DNA from: Anaeramoeba flamelloides
Lineage: Eukaryota > Metamonada > Anaeramoebidae
Assembly (NCBI GenBank): GCA_027625915.1
Contig: JANTQA010000032.1
Coordinates: 10,416,001 to 10,480,000, forward strand
Reading direction: 5' to 3'
DNA length: 64,000 bases
The notes beneath the pieces are model-generated. The model saw only the letters and a program-made list of their open reading frames with translations, did not search any database and was not told the origin of the DNA. Shown piece after piece: positions 1 through 11,919 of this stretch (position 1 is its first letter; the number at the start of each line of letters is the position of its first letter). The position numbers and the translations under genes were made by a program.

Positions 1-250
1 ATCTACATTTCACCAAAAATTTAAGATAGATATTTTGCAACTTTGGAGTCAAAAATATTGATAAATCAACCTTCAACTTTATGGCAAAATAGATTTTATT
101 TTGAAAAATTGTTGGGTTTTTTACTAATACATAAAAGGATCATTTTTTATTGATGAGATCAACACATAAGACTCCTTTACTAATTGATTTTTTTGAGAGA
201 CTTGAACCATCTAACACCAATGTGGTTTACACCTAATTAATACTTCCTTT
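1..250 (+). repeat. interspersed repeat F, copy 1 (partial at window edge)
   Basis: The stretch around 30-60, with core TTTTGCAACTTTGGAGTC, recurs in reverse complement near 12960-13000. The similarity continues for about 200 bp, including a shared GGGTTTTTTACTAAT block. Divergence outside these blocks is high. The left end is beyond the window. No coding capacity is seen. Confidence 0.55.
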
Positions 251-2249
251 GATCTTATGATTCCCCTCAATTGACGCACATACTTAAGGGCCAAGTATTT
301 AGGGTGGAAAATAATTTTCAGAAAATGGATTAAAAAAATTTTGAAATTTTTATAATTGCCTAATACCAAATTAAAAATGAACCAACACCTGAAGCGTTAT
401 TGATCTCCAAAAATCAACAATCAAAAAAGAGTACAGTTTTAGAAAAAAGTACCAAAGAGTGGTACTCAATTTCCAATTAGAATGATTAGAATATATAATT
501 TTGAAAACTGGTTTGTTCTTTTTGAATTCTTATAAATAGCACTTATCTAGATCTCGAAGATTTTTTTTTCAATTTTTGATTTCTCAAATCAGTTATTATT
601 TTATCAAGAATTTTATAAAATTCTTATCTTATCATATTTCGAGGGTGAAATAATTACAAATTGGATATAATTAAACTAAATTGATTATTCACTTTAAGGA
701 AATAATTATTTATTTTATTTTTAGGAAAATTAACCCTTTGAAAATATAAAAAAGAATCAAGTTATTGTTTTTTTAAATTTTGATTTTTTCGAATAAGGAG
801 AATGTTTTGAATTATTTTTATAAATCGAATTTTCTGATATAGAGGAATTATGTGATTTTTTTTTTTTTGTTATATGAAGTTTGGCAATCAAAAGAAGGAC
901 AATTTAACAATACCACTTTTTGGTTTCAAGTTTATACTTGACTAAGCATTCTTTAAAGTAAATAAATATGTCATTGATAATAAAATTAAAATCAAAACAC
1001 CATAAAACACATATATTCCTTAATTTATATAGGGATTTTGAATTGAATTTTCTATAAGGTACTTTATTGAATTTTTCGAGAACAATTTTTCTGGTTTTTT
1101 GACCAAGAAGAAATATAGCCACTTAAATAGCTAGTACTTTCCCCTTTTACAGCCAGTTTCATTTTTAAAGTACAAACACCCAGTTAAATTGTAAGACAAA
1201 AAAAAACCCAAATTAATAGAAGTTTTGATGAAAACATATATTATCACGATATTAACAATTAATTCATGATAATATTAAAAAAATTATCTTATTTCCTATT
1301 TTATCAAGAATAATTATAAAATGTTAAATTTCCAGACTATTGCGATAAAATTAAAAATTATTTTTTTGATTTTACCTTAAAAAAACCCTTTGATTTTTAC
1401 AAAGTTTTGAGACTTTTACATCACTTTTAACCTTTAAAAAGGTTAGAAAGTGTTTATAAGGGGGGTGTTAATTGTCTTCAGGTGTTTGAAAGTTTTGAAA
1501 AATAGAAAACTTTTAGAAACAAAATGAGATTGTTTGTTTGTAAAGAAATTTTTTTTTTTTAATTTCATTTTTTTTTTAAATAAAATCTCAAATGAATTTT
1601 ATGATCAAACAATAATCATCCATTTTAGCAATGTAATTGAATATAAAATAGATGCGTTATTTTATAAATGGGGTTGTTACCTTCACAGGTTCAATAAACA
1701 AAAAGAAGAAAGATTAATTTTCCTTCTAATTGGATGATCAATAAAAAAAAAACCTCTAAAAGCTCTAGTTGTGTTCCCAGTCCAATACGAAGATATATGA
1801 AAACGAATACTAAAAAGAAGAAAACCAATTTTATAAAACAGTCTGAATAATTAGTTGTACTATGGCTAGATTGTTGTGAAAGCTTTTGAAAGTTATCCAA
1901 CTCCTACCAGCTTTCAACAATATCGAAAATGTTTTAACCCAAGAATACATTCTTTAAAAAACAGGCAAAGTGTTCCTTGTTTTAAAATATCTTTTATTCA
2001 ACACAATTTAAAACACCACAATTGACGTAGAAAATATTTGTTTACCTTTAGTAATTATTGTTGTTGAACTAAAATAATCGATCGTTTGTCAAACAAATAA
2101 AAAGAAAACACAATAAAACTCTTTGATCTGATCCTTGATTGAATCAATATATTTTTTGTTGTTTTTCAAAAAAATAACTTTTTTTCACCTAATCTGTTTT
2201 TAGATCAAAATAAATTTCTTTGAAAAAATTTTGTGAATTAGCCTAAAAA

Positions 2250-2450
2250 ACAAATCTACTAAAATATCATAATTACTTTTTATTCGCGATATTTTGATAT
2301 TTATATCAATTTTAAATAATTATCATGATTTTATAGAATATCACAATTTGGTAAAAGTATCACAATAAAATAAAAATATCGCGATTATCTGATAAAACAC
2401 AATTTGATAGAAATTATCGCGATTTTTATCACTTTATCTAAGCTTAGTCA
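2250..2450. repeat. cluster of ATCGCGAT-type short palindromes
   Basis: Within about 200 bp the motif TATCGCGAT and its variants (TATCATGAT, TATCACAAT) occur about eight times at irregular 20-35 bp spacing. Weaker members lie at 1230-1340. CpG-containing palindromes stand out in DNA this AT-rich. It could be a degenerate minisatellite or a protein-binding cluster. The sequence alone does not decide. Confidence 0.45.
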
Positions 2451-4229
2451 TAGATACAATCATGACTATAGTGTACATTTTTTGGAGATTTCTTTTTTGA
2501 CAATTTATTTTACTAGAATCCGAAAAATGTACCAAATTTCATAATTTCATTGTGTCTGAAATTTAGTTGCGAGTTTTTACCTTAAAAGTTGAACTCATCG
2601 TAAACAAGGAAAGAATAAACGTATCAAATTATTTTTATATATCAATGTTATCCTAATAAGTTTATTAATTGAACCAATATAAGTTCGTTTGATAAATATA
2701 AATAAATTGTATTGGCTTGGTGGTAGGTAATTTCCAATAACAGGGAAAAATTTTAAGTATCCAAAATTCATACTATTTGTATTTTTTACTTTATATAAAA
2801 CTTGTTTACTTATTGAACTATTTTTAATCTATTGATTTACGTTTCCTTTCATTTTTTTCCCTTTTGGCAACTTTTAAATAAAAAACAATTCAAGAAGGAT
2901 TTTCAAAATTTTAAATGAAATATTAGTTTTAAAAAAATTGTTATCTTATAATTTTTTTTTTAAATTTTTTTATATTTGAAGCCCTGAAAAAACTTGGAAA
3001 ATACTTTGAAAATGTAAAATATTATAATTTTTTAAAACAAATGTTAAAAATAAATATTTTTGTATAAATAATATATATACTAATTGTTTCTATTGAATTT
3101 TATTATGAAATGTTAAAAAAAAAATACTTAAATTTTTCTTTATATGTAAAAATTTTTAAAAAAACAAAAAATTCTTAAGGGTTGATTTTAAGCAAAAATT
3201 ATTTGTAAAGCATTATATTTTTAACAAATTGGACTGAATAACAAGAAAAATAACCACATGTGATAAATCTATATATATCACAAAACGAATAGGTTTTGAA
3301 AGAATCAAGATTAAAGTTTACAAAACAACCAAAAAAGAAAAATTATTTTTAAAAAATTTTTGAAATATATTACATCATGGGGAAACTCTTTTTCAGTCAA
3401 AGGGGATCATTTTTAAAAAGAAATTTAACATATTCTATGTGTTAAATTCATCATTATTCTCAAAATAAAAATTCTTTTTTTAAATCTGATCATTTTTTCC
3501 AATTTAAGGCAATTTTTTTTGCCTTTCAATTTTTAATTTTTTTTTCTTAGTGTACTTTTCCCTTTTTTTTTAAAGTAAATTTGATAATAATAAAAAAAAT
3601 CATTTAAAACTCCTAATTAACATTTAGAAAATTGAAGATTTTTATTTACTTTATAAATACAACAATTTGGGATTCAAAACAATTGTTTTTACAATTGTAA
3701 TTTGTAAAGAAATTGATATATTTTTTATGAGAAAGCACAATAAAAAGGGGGGAATTTACTTTTTTTTTATTTTTATTGAGAAATTCAGGATCTTTTCAGG
3801 GATTTATATAACGGATATCAACTCTTATCTGAAATTTATTATTTATTTTATTGTCAAAAAATTTTTATTGTTATTTTTTTTAAATAACTTGTTGTTTTTA
3901 ACTAATATACTTTTAAGTGAAATGGAGTTTTTTAAAATATTTTTTTATTTCTTTACTCAATTATTTACTATTATTGGATTTTATAATTTATTAAAAATTT
4001 CATATTTAACTTTAAACAACTCAAATGAACAAACAAATTTCAATATTCTCGTAATTCAATATTTATTGAACTTTTATCAGAAAAAAAAAAATGAACTTTT
4101 CTCCGTGCCTTATTTTAATATATTCTGTTTATCATAAAATTAACAACATTATTTAATGAGTTGTTATTAATAAATCAAAATATTATGTTTTGAATGGCAA
4201 TTATAATAATGAAAATTTAAATTCAAAAA

Positions 4230-5460
4230 AGTAAAAAAAATAAAAATCTTTAAAACAAATATTACAAAATATATCTGTGTTTATTGTTTCGATTTGGAAA
4301 CAATTTCCTTATAATAATTCGAGTTTGGCCTGGAAGAACGAACAAAATGAGATTGTTCGAAGTGATACCAGATGATATTGAGGAGTTTGAATTACAAAGA
4401 TTAATATAATCTTAGTACCAGAACAATTCCATTATTTTGAGTATGGAAGGGAATACAAAATAAGGAATTATAAAAGGGGACTATTTATCAAATGAAACAC
4501 TATTCTGAGCAATTTATTTTTTGAACTTATGATCTAACCCATTGATACAAAAAACAAACCTAACAAATTTAATCCAAAAACAACTAATTTGCTAAGTTTT
4601 AATGGTAACTTGAAGAAATTGTTCTTCAAAGGATCTTATTCTCTGAATGAAGTTAGCCAAAAAATTGAAGTGAAATTTTACATTTTCATCATTGGATGAC
4701 AAAAATTTGTTTAAATGTTACAGAAACAAACGAGATCGTCGATTCTTTCCAATGAAATATATTTCGTCTTCTGCCCTCCTTTGTCAGCCAAACCGCGAAA
4801 ACAATTTAACTTAAAAATCTGCATGCACCTCTGCCATTTTGAATAATGAAGTATTTTCAACTTTCCTCAAAACTTTCTTGACTTGTCTTTACTTAAAAAT
4901 TGTTTTTATTTTTTTTTTTACTTAAATGATAATTTATTTTTTTTTCTCATTTTCAAAATATTTTATTAATGGTCTCTTTTCTCTTTTTCTTCAAAAAAAA
5001 GAGACCAAACAAATAATTTTTTTTTTTAAAAATGATATTGCTTTTTTTTCAAAATGAGAAAAAACGCTGTTTAAATAAATGTTTGTCGACATTCTTTTTA
5101 ATAAAGAAATTGAAACTTATTACTTATCCAAACATTCCCCAAATTGTCAACTAATTTTTTTTAGTTGTTCTTGAACAAGTATTTTCGACTTGAACCAAAA
5201 TATACTTCATATTGGTTTGAAATTGAGACACTCACTAATCTCACTGTCATCAATTAAAGAACGTCTCAAAAATTTTGGTTAAATTTTTCTAAAATAACTT
5301 TAAATATCATATTTAAAAGCAATTTTTATTAGTAAAATACTTCTTATTTTACTTTTATAGAATTGGAAATAAGAAGATCAGAAAAATTTCAAACTTTGCT
5401 TAATTACTCAAAGATTTCTCAAAATCTTACCACCACAACTACAATACTATCTTAAACTTT
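4230..5460 (-). repeat. interspersed repeat E, copy 1 (about 1.2 kb)
   Basis: Read as reverse complement, this segment is collinear with 48830-50010, which lies inside the AMPK gene's giant intron. Shared landmarks in order are: an AAATAAGAAGTATTTTACT block, a GAAGAAAAA-rich block (near 4980-5010), a coding-like tail (near 4600-4720) ending in a stop at the same place in both copies, and a shared 3' noncoding part. The tail keeps the residues DENVKF, then RSFEE, then LQ-TI-K. The family is unknown and both copies look decayed. Confidence 0.65.
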
Positions 5461-5881
5461 TAAGAGTGCTTTATCTCTTTTTTATCTGTAGTTACCAAAA
5501 AATATTTACTAAAAATTTCACAAAGAAAAAGTTTATGTTTAAAAAATATACCAAAATAGTATTATTATTTATTTTTTTTACAAAATATAAAAAAAAACCC
5601 AATTATGCAAAATATTTTTCTTTGATCCATTATAACTTTTTATCATTATTAAAATCTGGATTAAAGATAAATAATATAATAAATTTATTAATGATACAAA
5701 TATCATTTTAAATCTGTAATTTTTTAAACAGAATAAAATTTAGGCCAATTCAGGATATTAAAGGACACACACATATATGTATAATTATCATTTATTATTA
5801 TTATTATTATTAAATCTTCTTCCAATTTTCATACATTACCCCCCCCCAACTATTATTTTTTTTAAATAATAATTACACTTT

Positions 5882-8800
5882 TCAAAATATGTAATTAGGA
5901 ATCAAGTATTTATTTAAATATTGTTTTTCTTTTTTGTTTAAAGTTTGAACCTTAATTATTTTAAGATCTGTTTGAGGATCTGATAATTTTAATTTTAAAC
6001 ATAAATCATTACATTTATGTTTACTTTCAAAAAACTTTTCAAAGGATTTACTATTTTTTTTTTTTTGTTTCTCATAATTATCTCTTGTAAAAATTTTTGG
6101 AGAAGAATGGACCCCACATTGAATTGAAATAGTATCAATTCCCTTTTTATTTTGGATGAACATTTTTTTATTTGATCTTTTATAAACAAAATGTTCAAAT
6201 GCATTCAATTCATCCAGCTTGATTTTATGTTTTTCATTAGGCTGTAACATATTCCAACGAAAATTTTCCCAAATTATACCATCATTGATAAATGGTTCTG
6301 CTACTAATAAATAATTATAATGTGGACTTGTTTTTGTTTGAAATTGAATTATCATTTTATTTAAAAAAATAATAGAATAGTGTGAATGTAGATTATTCCA
6401 TTCCTTAGAATATTTGATAATTGTATAACTATTTTTTATTTCTTCCTTATAATCATTAAATTTTGTTTTTTGTGAATGTTTTTTTTTTTTTAAATTGATC
6501 TTCCCAATTAGAAATTTACCATTTGTTAATTTAAATAAAAATAGGTCATTTTTTTCGGTTCTTTGGTAACAATAGGGCAATACACCAATTGGTATTTCCT
6601 TTTTAACAAATTGGGATGAATTTATTCCTTTTTCTTTACAATCACAATAATAAAAACAATTCACCTTTTCATAACAGTAGCCTGACTCCATAGAATTGAT
6701 AGGTTTCAAATCATTGAAAATATCAACAAAACAATATCGATAAAAATTCAAAAATCTTTTCACATATTCCTTGTTTTTAAAGTCCCGTTGGGGTTTTCTA
6801 TTTAATTTTTTTGATTGGTTTTCACTTTTATGAAAATTATATTTTGGATCAATTTTATCAGATATATAAGCAAATATTTCATTCCATAAATCATGAAAAG
6901 AATTATAGTTTGTAAAATATTCCTCACAACCTTTATCATTTGGGTTTTGATTTATGTTTTTCTTGGCTTCATTGTTTCTCTCCTTATTTGTATTCTTATC
7001 CTCGTCCCCATTATATTCATTTTCAACATCATGATTTTTTTTCTCATTCTTGTTTTGTCTTAATTCAGTTTTTCCACTTTCAATTTCATTTTTAGGATTC
7101 TTTTCATTTTCATTTTCATTTTCATTTCTAATTTCTATTTCATTTTCATTTTCATTTTCCTTTTCATTTTCTTTTTGATTTTCCTGTTTATATTTCATAC
7201 CATCTTCATCACCACCATCAATACTCTCATTTTCCTTGTTAAACCCCTTCTTAACACTCATGTTAGTAAGATTATTATTTGGGGTGTAATAGGCCCGGTA
7301 GCGAATTGGGCTTCTCTTCTGGTGATTAAATATTTGTTGAATTCCAAAAAAATGGTTCTTTCTTGTTAAATTTTTTCCAAGCTCGATTACATGGTATCGA
7401 ATATTTTTTTTTCTTAAAATTTTAAGATCTTGTAGATAGTTTTCTGTTATTTTAACCTTGACATTTTTTTTCTGTGTATCGCAAAAATGATAAATTGAGG
7501 ACAATTTCCCGTTTTCCCACGAAAAATCTTTAATCACCCTGATTGCATCTCTTATATTAAAAATTTCATCTTTTTTTACAGTTTTGGTCACCCACTCATT
7601 AGAAGAAAAATTTTTATAATATATTTTTTGGTTTGTTGTCATTGACGAAGAATAATTAATAAAAGAATAGTTTAAGGACACTGGTGAATTTTTTAAAATT
7701 TGAATTATTTGATTCATTTTAGTGGTTATTAATTTTTTTAAATTAAGAAAATCCGGAAAGGATGAGTCAATAACAAAACTAATCTTCTGGACATACAAGG
7801 GGCCATCTATGTGATGGTAAATAAATGTTTTTTTTAATTCGCCCTTTTTTTTGATTTGTGATTTTTTGCGTCTTTTCTGGTTCGCTTTCTTCTTCTGAAA
7901 TGTTTGAATTTCCTCTTGGGGAAATGAATTCTTTGAAGTAAAATTAGTTAAATCGTTATTCGTAATCATGCTTTTTGTTTTCTTTTGATCTCTTCTTTTT
8001 ATTGTTTGGACTTGTAAATCAAGGTGTACCTTCAAATTGTCTAATAATTGTCTAACTTGTTGAATTTTTTCAATCTGCTTTTGAGTCTTGATCCTTTGCT
8101 CAATGAGATAGTGTTCTTTTCTTGGCTCACTGTACATTTCATTTTCATTAATAATTATGTGGTGATCTTCCTTTTGAAATTCGTCGATGAAAATTCCAAA
8201 CCCACTTTTTGAATTTTTTGTTAATTGTTTATTTATCATTCTGTTTTTCGTAAAGTGTTCATTTGGGGTGGCAGCTGAACTTCTTGTTAACACCCTTTGA
8301 TCTCTGTTCAAAATTTTCGTATTGTTTGATAAAGGCTTGCTGTTTGTGAGTGTGCTTGATTTTGTTTGGTTTCTGTTTCCAATATTTTGTTCGGGGGAGT
8401 TGTATTGATTCGTTTGATAATTGGCATTATTTTCTTTTTCGATCAGATCTTCTTGTTTCATTTTGGTTTTAGTAGAAATTGGGTGGTATAATTTTTTTGT
8501 TTCAGGGTCTAGTTCTATTTCTTTTGAATTGGCTTGTTCTTTTTTGGTTTTGTTTGTTTTTGTTTCAGATCTTGCCAGTTTTTCTTCTTGAATTTCCTTC
8601 ACTTTTTGCTCTTTTTTTCGTACGTAATCTTGATCGGTTTTGTCATAAATTATTCTGTGCACCTCAATTAATTCTCTAATTTCACTTTGAAACTTCATCA
8701 CAGGGTGCCTTAATGAAAATTTTTGTTTTAATGTTTCAGTTAATTTATTGAGCGTATAATTGAACCCTATTTTTACTCCTTTCGTTTGATACAAGAACCT

Positions 8801-9289
8801 CAATCCTTGCGTGTCCAAATTTTTGGTCAAAATCTCATATTCAGAGAGAAAATCGTACTCGCTGTACTTTACTTTTGTTTTGATTCTTTCGTCTAGCAAG
8901 ATCCAAAGAGCAAAATCTGTGCTTACTTTGAAATTGACTAAATAAAAAGACTTTTCTTGTATTTTGCCTTGATTCTTTTGGTCAATGAGAAATGGCACAC
9001 CAGCAATAAAACGACCCAGATTTTGAAAATGTTGTGAGATCCTCATGAGTGTTTTTGGTTCTTCAGTATAATTTTGAAAAGCACTCTGAATTTTTTGGGT
9101 TGTTATTGGTGTTGCCATTTTGATCATGCTAGTTTTGTTGCTATGCTTTTTTCTCCAGAATACACTTACATCAAATTTGTGGATTTTAGTTGAGTTCTTT
9201 GTCGTGCAAGCCGCTTCTTTGTTGTAAGTCATCAAAATTATTGAAGAACTAAAGTTTTGGATGATTAAAATATTGCAAACAAAAAACAA
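5882..9289 (-). CDS. vWA and alpha-kinase-like protein, probable pseudokinase
   Basis: Single open frame of 1135 residues. The C-terminal part (about 890-1110) is an atypical alpha-kinase domain, the fold of myosin heavy chain kinase, EF2 kinase and Dictyostelium VwkA. It has VAEPF near the hinge, AFEHFVYKRS (His1033) and HKCNDLC (His1091, Cys1093, Cys1097), so the structural zinc ligands are kept. The family's catalytic DIQG reads NKKG (Asp to Asn1047, Gln to Lys1049), its TDP reads SSP, and the glycine-rich loop near 1070-1085 has no glycine, so I infer loss of catalysis. Residues about 500-680 resemble a von Willebrand A domain (VIDSS, Asp508) whose MIDAS DxSxS is incomplete. Residues about 680-790 are Glu/Asn repeats. 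The N-terminal 250 residues match nothing I know. The start may be Met58 (position 9118) rather than Met1. The VwkA-like order vWA then alpha-kinase supports the family call. No introns are seen. Confidence 0.75.
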   Translation of the reverse strand: MFFVCNILIIQNFSSSIILMTYNKEAACTTKNSTKIHKFDVSVFWRKKHSNKTSMIKMATPITTQKIQSAFQNYTEEPKTLMRISQHFQNLGRFIAGVPFLIDQKNQGKIQEKSFYLVNFKVSTDFALWILLDERIKTKVKYSEYDFLSEYEILTKNLDTQGLRFLYQTKGVKIGFNYTLNKLTETLKQKFSLRHPVMKFQSEIRELIEVHRIIYDKTDQDYVRKKEQKVKEIQEEKLARSETKTNKTKKEQANSKEIELDPETKKLYHPISTKTKMKQEDLIEKENNANYQTNQYNSPEQNIGNRNQTKSSTLTNSKPLSNNTKILNRDQRVLTRSSAATPNEHFTKNRMINKQLTKNSKSGFGIFIDEFQKEDHHIIINENEMYSEPRKEHYLIEQRIKTQKQIEKIQQVRQLLDNLKVHLDLQVQTIKRRDQKKTKSMITNNDLTNFTSKNSFPQEEIQTFQKKKANQKRRKKSQIKKKGELKKTFIYHHIDGPLYVQKISFVIDSSFPDFLNLKKLITTKMNQIIQILKNSPVSLNYSFINYSSSMTTNQKIYYKNFSSNEWVTKTVKKDEIFNIRDAIRVIKDFSWENGKLSSIYHFCDTQKKNVKVKITENYLQDLKILRKKNIRYHVIELGKNLTRKNHFFGIQQIFNHQKRSPIRYRAYYTPNNNLTNMSVKKGFNKENESIDGGDEDGMKYKQENQKENEKENENENEIEIRNENENENEKNPKNEIESGKTELRQNKNEKKNHDVENEYNGDEDKNTNKERNNEAKKNINQNPNDKGCEEYFTNYNSFHDLWNEIFAYISDKIDPKYNFHKSENQSKKLNRKPQRDFKNKEYVKRFLNFYRYCFVDIFNDLKPINSMESGYCYEKVNCFYYCDCKEKGINSSQFVKKEIPIGVLPYCYQRTEKNDLFLFKLTNGKFLIGKINLKKKKHSQKTKFNDYKEEIKNSYTIIKYSKEWNNLHSHYSIIFLNKMIIQFQTKTSPHYNYLLVAEPFINDGIIWENFRWNMLQPNEKHKIKLDELNAFEHFVYKRSNKKMFIQNKKGIDTISIQCGVHSSPKIFTRDNYEKQKKKNSKSFEKFFESKHKCNDLCLKLKLSDPQTDLKIIKVQTLNKKEKQYLNKYLIPNYIF

Positions 9290-10124
9290 AAAATAAAGAT
9301 CAAGATTGGGAATTATCGTTCTTTTTATTTATTTCTTCTTTATTACCTATAATTTAAAAATGGAAATGGATAAAAATACAACAGAAGATTAGCCTTATGT
9401 TTGATATTTTTTCATAATTGTAGACTAATTTTTTAATTGTAAAAGTGTTAATTTTTATTTTCAATTAATTATTTTATTTAGAGGTTAAAATTTTTCACTT
9501 ACAAAATAATCGACAAAAGAAGTTATTTAAGAACCAACAATTAGTTGTTTAACGTTTAATTGAAAAAAGGAATATTGTTCATACAAACAAACATTTTCTT
9601 TATTTTGAAAATTACAGCAATCAAAAAAACTTGTGACAAACAAACATAAAATCTATCTTATTTTTGTGCTTCTTGTCCTAATTATAAAATCTAATTTGGT
9701 TTCCACTAGTATACTCAAGTTAAAATCATTTTTGAAAGTAAAATCCTTGATTGTATTATCAGGAAATTTTAAATTAGGAAATCAAATGTTAAAAATTTTT
9801 CGTCCTTTTCCAAATTTTTTTTTAATGGAAATGATTACTCAAAAATTAACTCTTTTTTTTGTGAAAAATTTTCCAATTTAATCCTTCCTTATTAGAATTT
9901 TTCAAATATTACAACTTTAAGAAACTAATACAATACTTGTTTATCTTCTATTGTAATTTTATTTGATCTTTTAATCGAGAGGTTTTCTATGATAAAAAGA
10001 AACCTGCGTTTTATTTTGAAACACTGGCGAAACTTTTCGACAAGTATTATTTTGACAACCAAAAAAATTTGATAAAGTTACCCACTTTTTATTTTTTTTT
10101 TCAATTATTCACTATTTCTTACCT

Positions 10125-10385
10125 TACTGTTAATTGTAAAATAAAAAGATCAAAATTTTCATTTAGCTTTCCATAAAATCACATACCAAGAATTAAAGTA
10201 AATTATCTAAGACCCCAATTCTCAAAGGTAAATTATTAATTTAAGCTAGTTTTAAGAATTAAAAATTTGAAATGGTTATATGATTTTATAAATTACAATT
10301 TTGGAAAGTTGAATGAAAATTTTGTTCAATTTATTTTGCAACAAATAGAAAGGATTGCCAAATAACCCAAAATATACCAATAAAT
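10125..10385 (+). repeat. MITE-like repeat family C, copy 1
   Basis: About 260 bp with imperfect inverted ends. The left arm holds CAAAATTTTCATTTAGCTTT, and the reverse complement of the right arm (10295-10345) holds CAAAATTTTCATTCAACTTT. Related copies lie at 14155-14405 and 30545-30790. It is non-coding, so probably a non-autonomous DNA element. Confidence 0.6.
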
Positions 10386-10984
10386 ATCAAAAAAGGATTA
10401 GTTATAATTATTCAATAGCAGAAAATTTGAAAAAAAACACTAACCGTTGTGGAAAAAAAATGAAACACGGATTTTAATTGGTAACATTACTGAAAATAAA
10501 AAGTAAAATCAATAAAAAGAAGAAACCAATTAAATTCAAATAATAATCCGTTATATCATTTTCAATCAAACCAACAAATACAATTTAAATCTACTTTCAT
10601 TATTAAAATAAATAGTTTCATTTTGGAGATCTCAAGAATAGTCAATTTTTGAACACAATATTCAATGATAGATCATTCAAAAATATAAATTGATATCCAA
10701 AAGATAATATTAGAAAAAAACTTTTCTAGTGTTAAATTCTTGTTTTTGTATTTATTTATTTATTTATTCTTTTATTAATAGATCTTATTTTTTAATTTTA
10801 AGATTCTATAAAGATTCTCAATTAATTATCGTATACCTAATCGACAGTTAGGTTTTTTTACATATTTTTCTCAATTCGTAAAAAAATTTGTAGCAAATTT
10901 ATTTCTTTTATATTTTCTCACCATTATTCATTGTCTATCTGAATTTTGATATTCACTAAAAACTGAAATAAAATAAATTCCAAA

Positions 10985-11600
10985 AATTTGAACACAGTTT
11001 AAACAGTTGAAAGAATATCAATTCTGTACTTTAAATTCAATTTGGAAATACTTTTGATTTAGAAATTATTTCATTTTTTCTCAAATTTGTTTTGTTTTCA
11101 TTTCTTTTTTTATAATTATTTAATCTGTTTCATTAGATCTGAAAAATTTTTTAATGATTGATAAAATATTTAGTTTTGAGTTTGCCGAATAGAAAAAACC
11201 AGATATATTGGTTGATAATATCTTATCATTTGATCGATCAACATTTTTTGGTTGAAATTTCAACAAATTTAGTAATAAATTCTTTGTTCTCTTCCTTTCA
11301 TTAATTTGGACCACCAATTTTTTTTTTTAGTTTTATATATTTTTCTTTGATTTGATAAAAATAATTACTTATAAAACATTAAGACTATGTTACTTAAATG
11401 TGGTTTTATATTAGGTTTGGAAAAAATAAAATAAATTGGGTTTTTTTGACTATTATTGATTTTGGGTGAGTCAAAATTTTTGGAATGGGGTAAATGATAA
11501 TTTAAAAAGAATAAATATTTGAAAAAATATATTATGAGTATGAAATCAAAAATTATGATCAATAAATTATTTTTACTGTAAAACCATCCCAAAAATCCAA
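10985..11600 (+). repeat. interspersed repeat D, copy 1 (about 600 bp)
   Basis: This is collinear with 40030-40680 in the same orientation. Shared blocks are CACAGTTTAAACAGTTGAAA at the left end, TTTGATCGATCAACA-type sequence in the middle, and ACTTAAATGTGGTTTTATAT followed by TTTTTGGAATGGGGT at the right. The short open frames inside are not conserved between copies, so I treat it as non-coding. Confidence 0.65.
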
Positions 11601-11919
11601 AAATTGTAACTTTACTTTAATACATTAACTTTAGAAAAGTTTTTTGATAAATTTATTTAATTTCATTCTTTTTACGAACTTAAAATTACAACAGTTATCA
11701 ACAAACAATCAAAATTATTTTTTTCTTATAATTCAATAATACGCCAAAAATTTATCTTAACAATTTACATAATTTTGAGCAAAATATTTTTTTTGTAGGT
11801 ATATAATAAACTCTAACGTTAAAAAATAATAAAAACAATAGAATTATATCCAATTTCGTTAATAATCTTTTATGAACCCAAACATTTTCTATTTAAATTT
11901 ACTTTGTTATTGTGAGTGT

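Larger units (their letters stand above)
1..5881. other. gene-free AT-rich region with repeats
   Basis: I see no credible gene. Open frames here are short, Phe/Ile/Leu/Lys-rich and lack splice-compatible partners, as expected by chance at this base composition. The region holds half of an inverted repeat pair (1-250 with 12770-13010), a cluster of short ATCGCGAT-type palindromes (about 2250-2450), one copy of a 1.2 kb interspersed repeat (4230-5460), and a TTA microsatellite near 5795-5813 just beyond the 3' end of the alpha-kinase-like gene. Confidence 0.7.

Noticed and set aside
3667-4137. 156-codon Phe/Ile-rich frame
   Set aside because: No ATG at its start, composition equals translated AT noise, no motif, no paralogous copy.
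5466-5711. 81-codon plus-strand frame
   Set aside because: Lys/Phe/Ile-rich noise in AT-rich DNA next to repeat E, with no motif.
9633-9881. 82-codon frame with a signal-peptide-like start
   Set aside because: It begins with GTG, not ATG, and the hydrophobic start is expected by chance at this composition.
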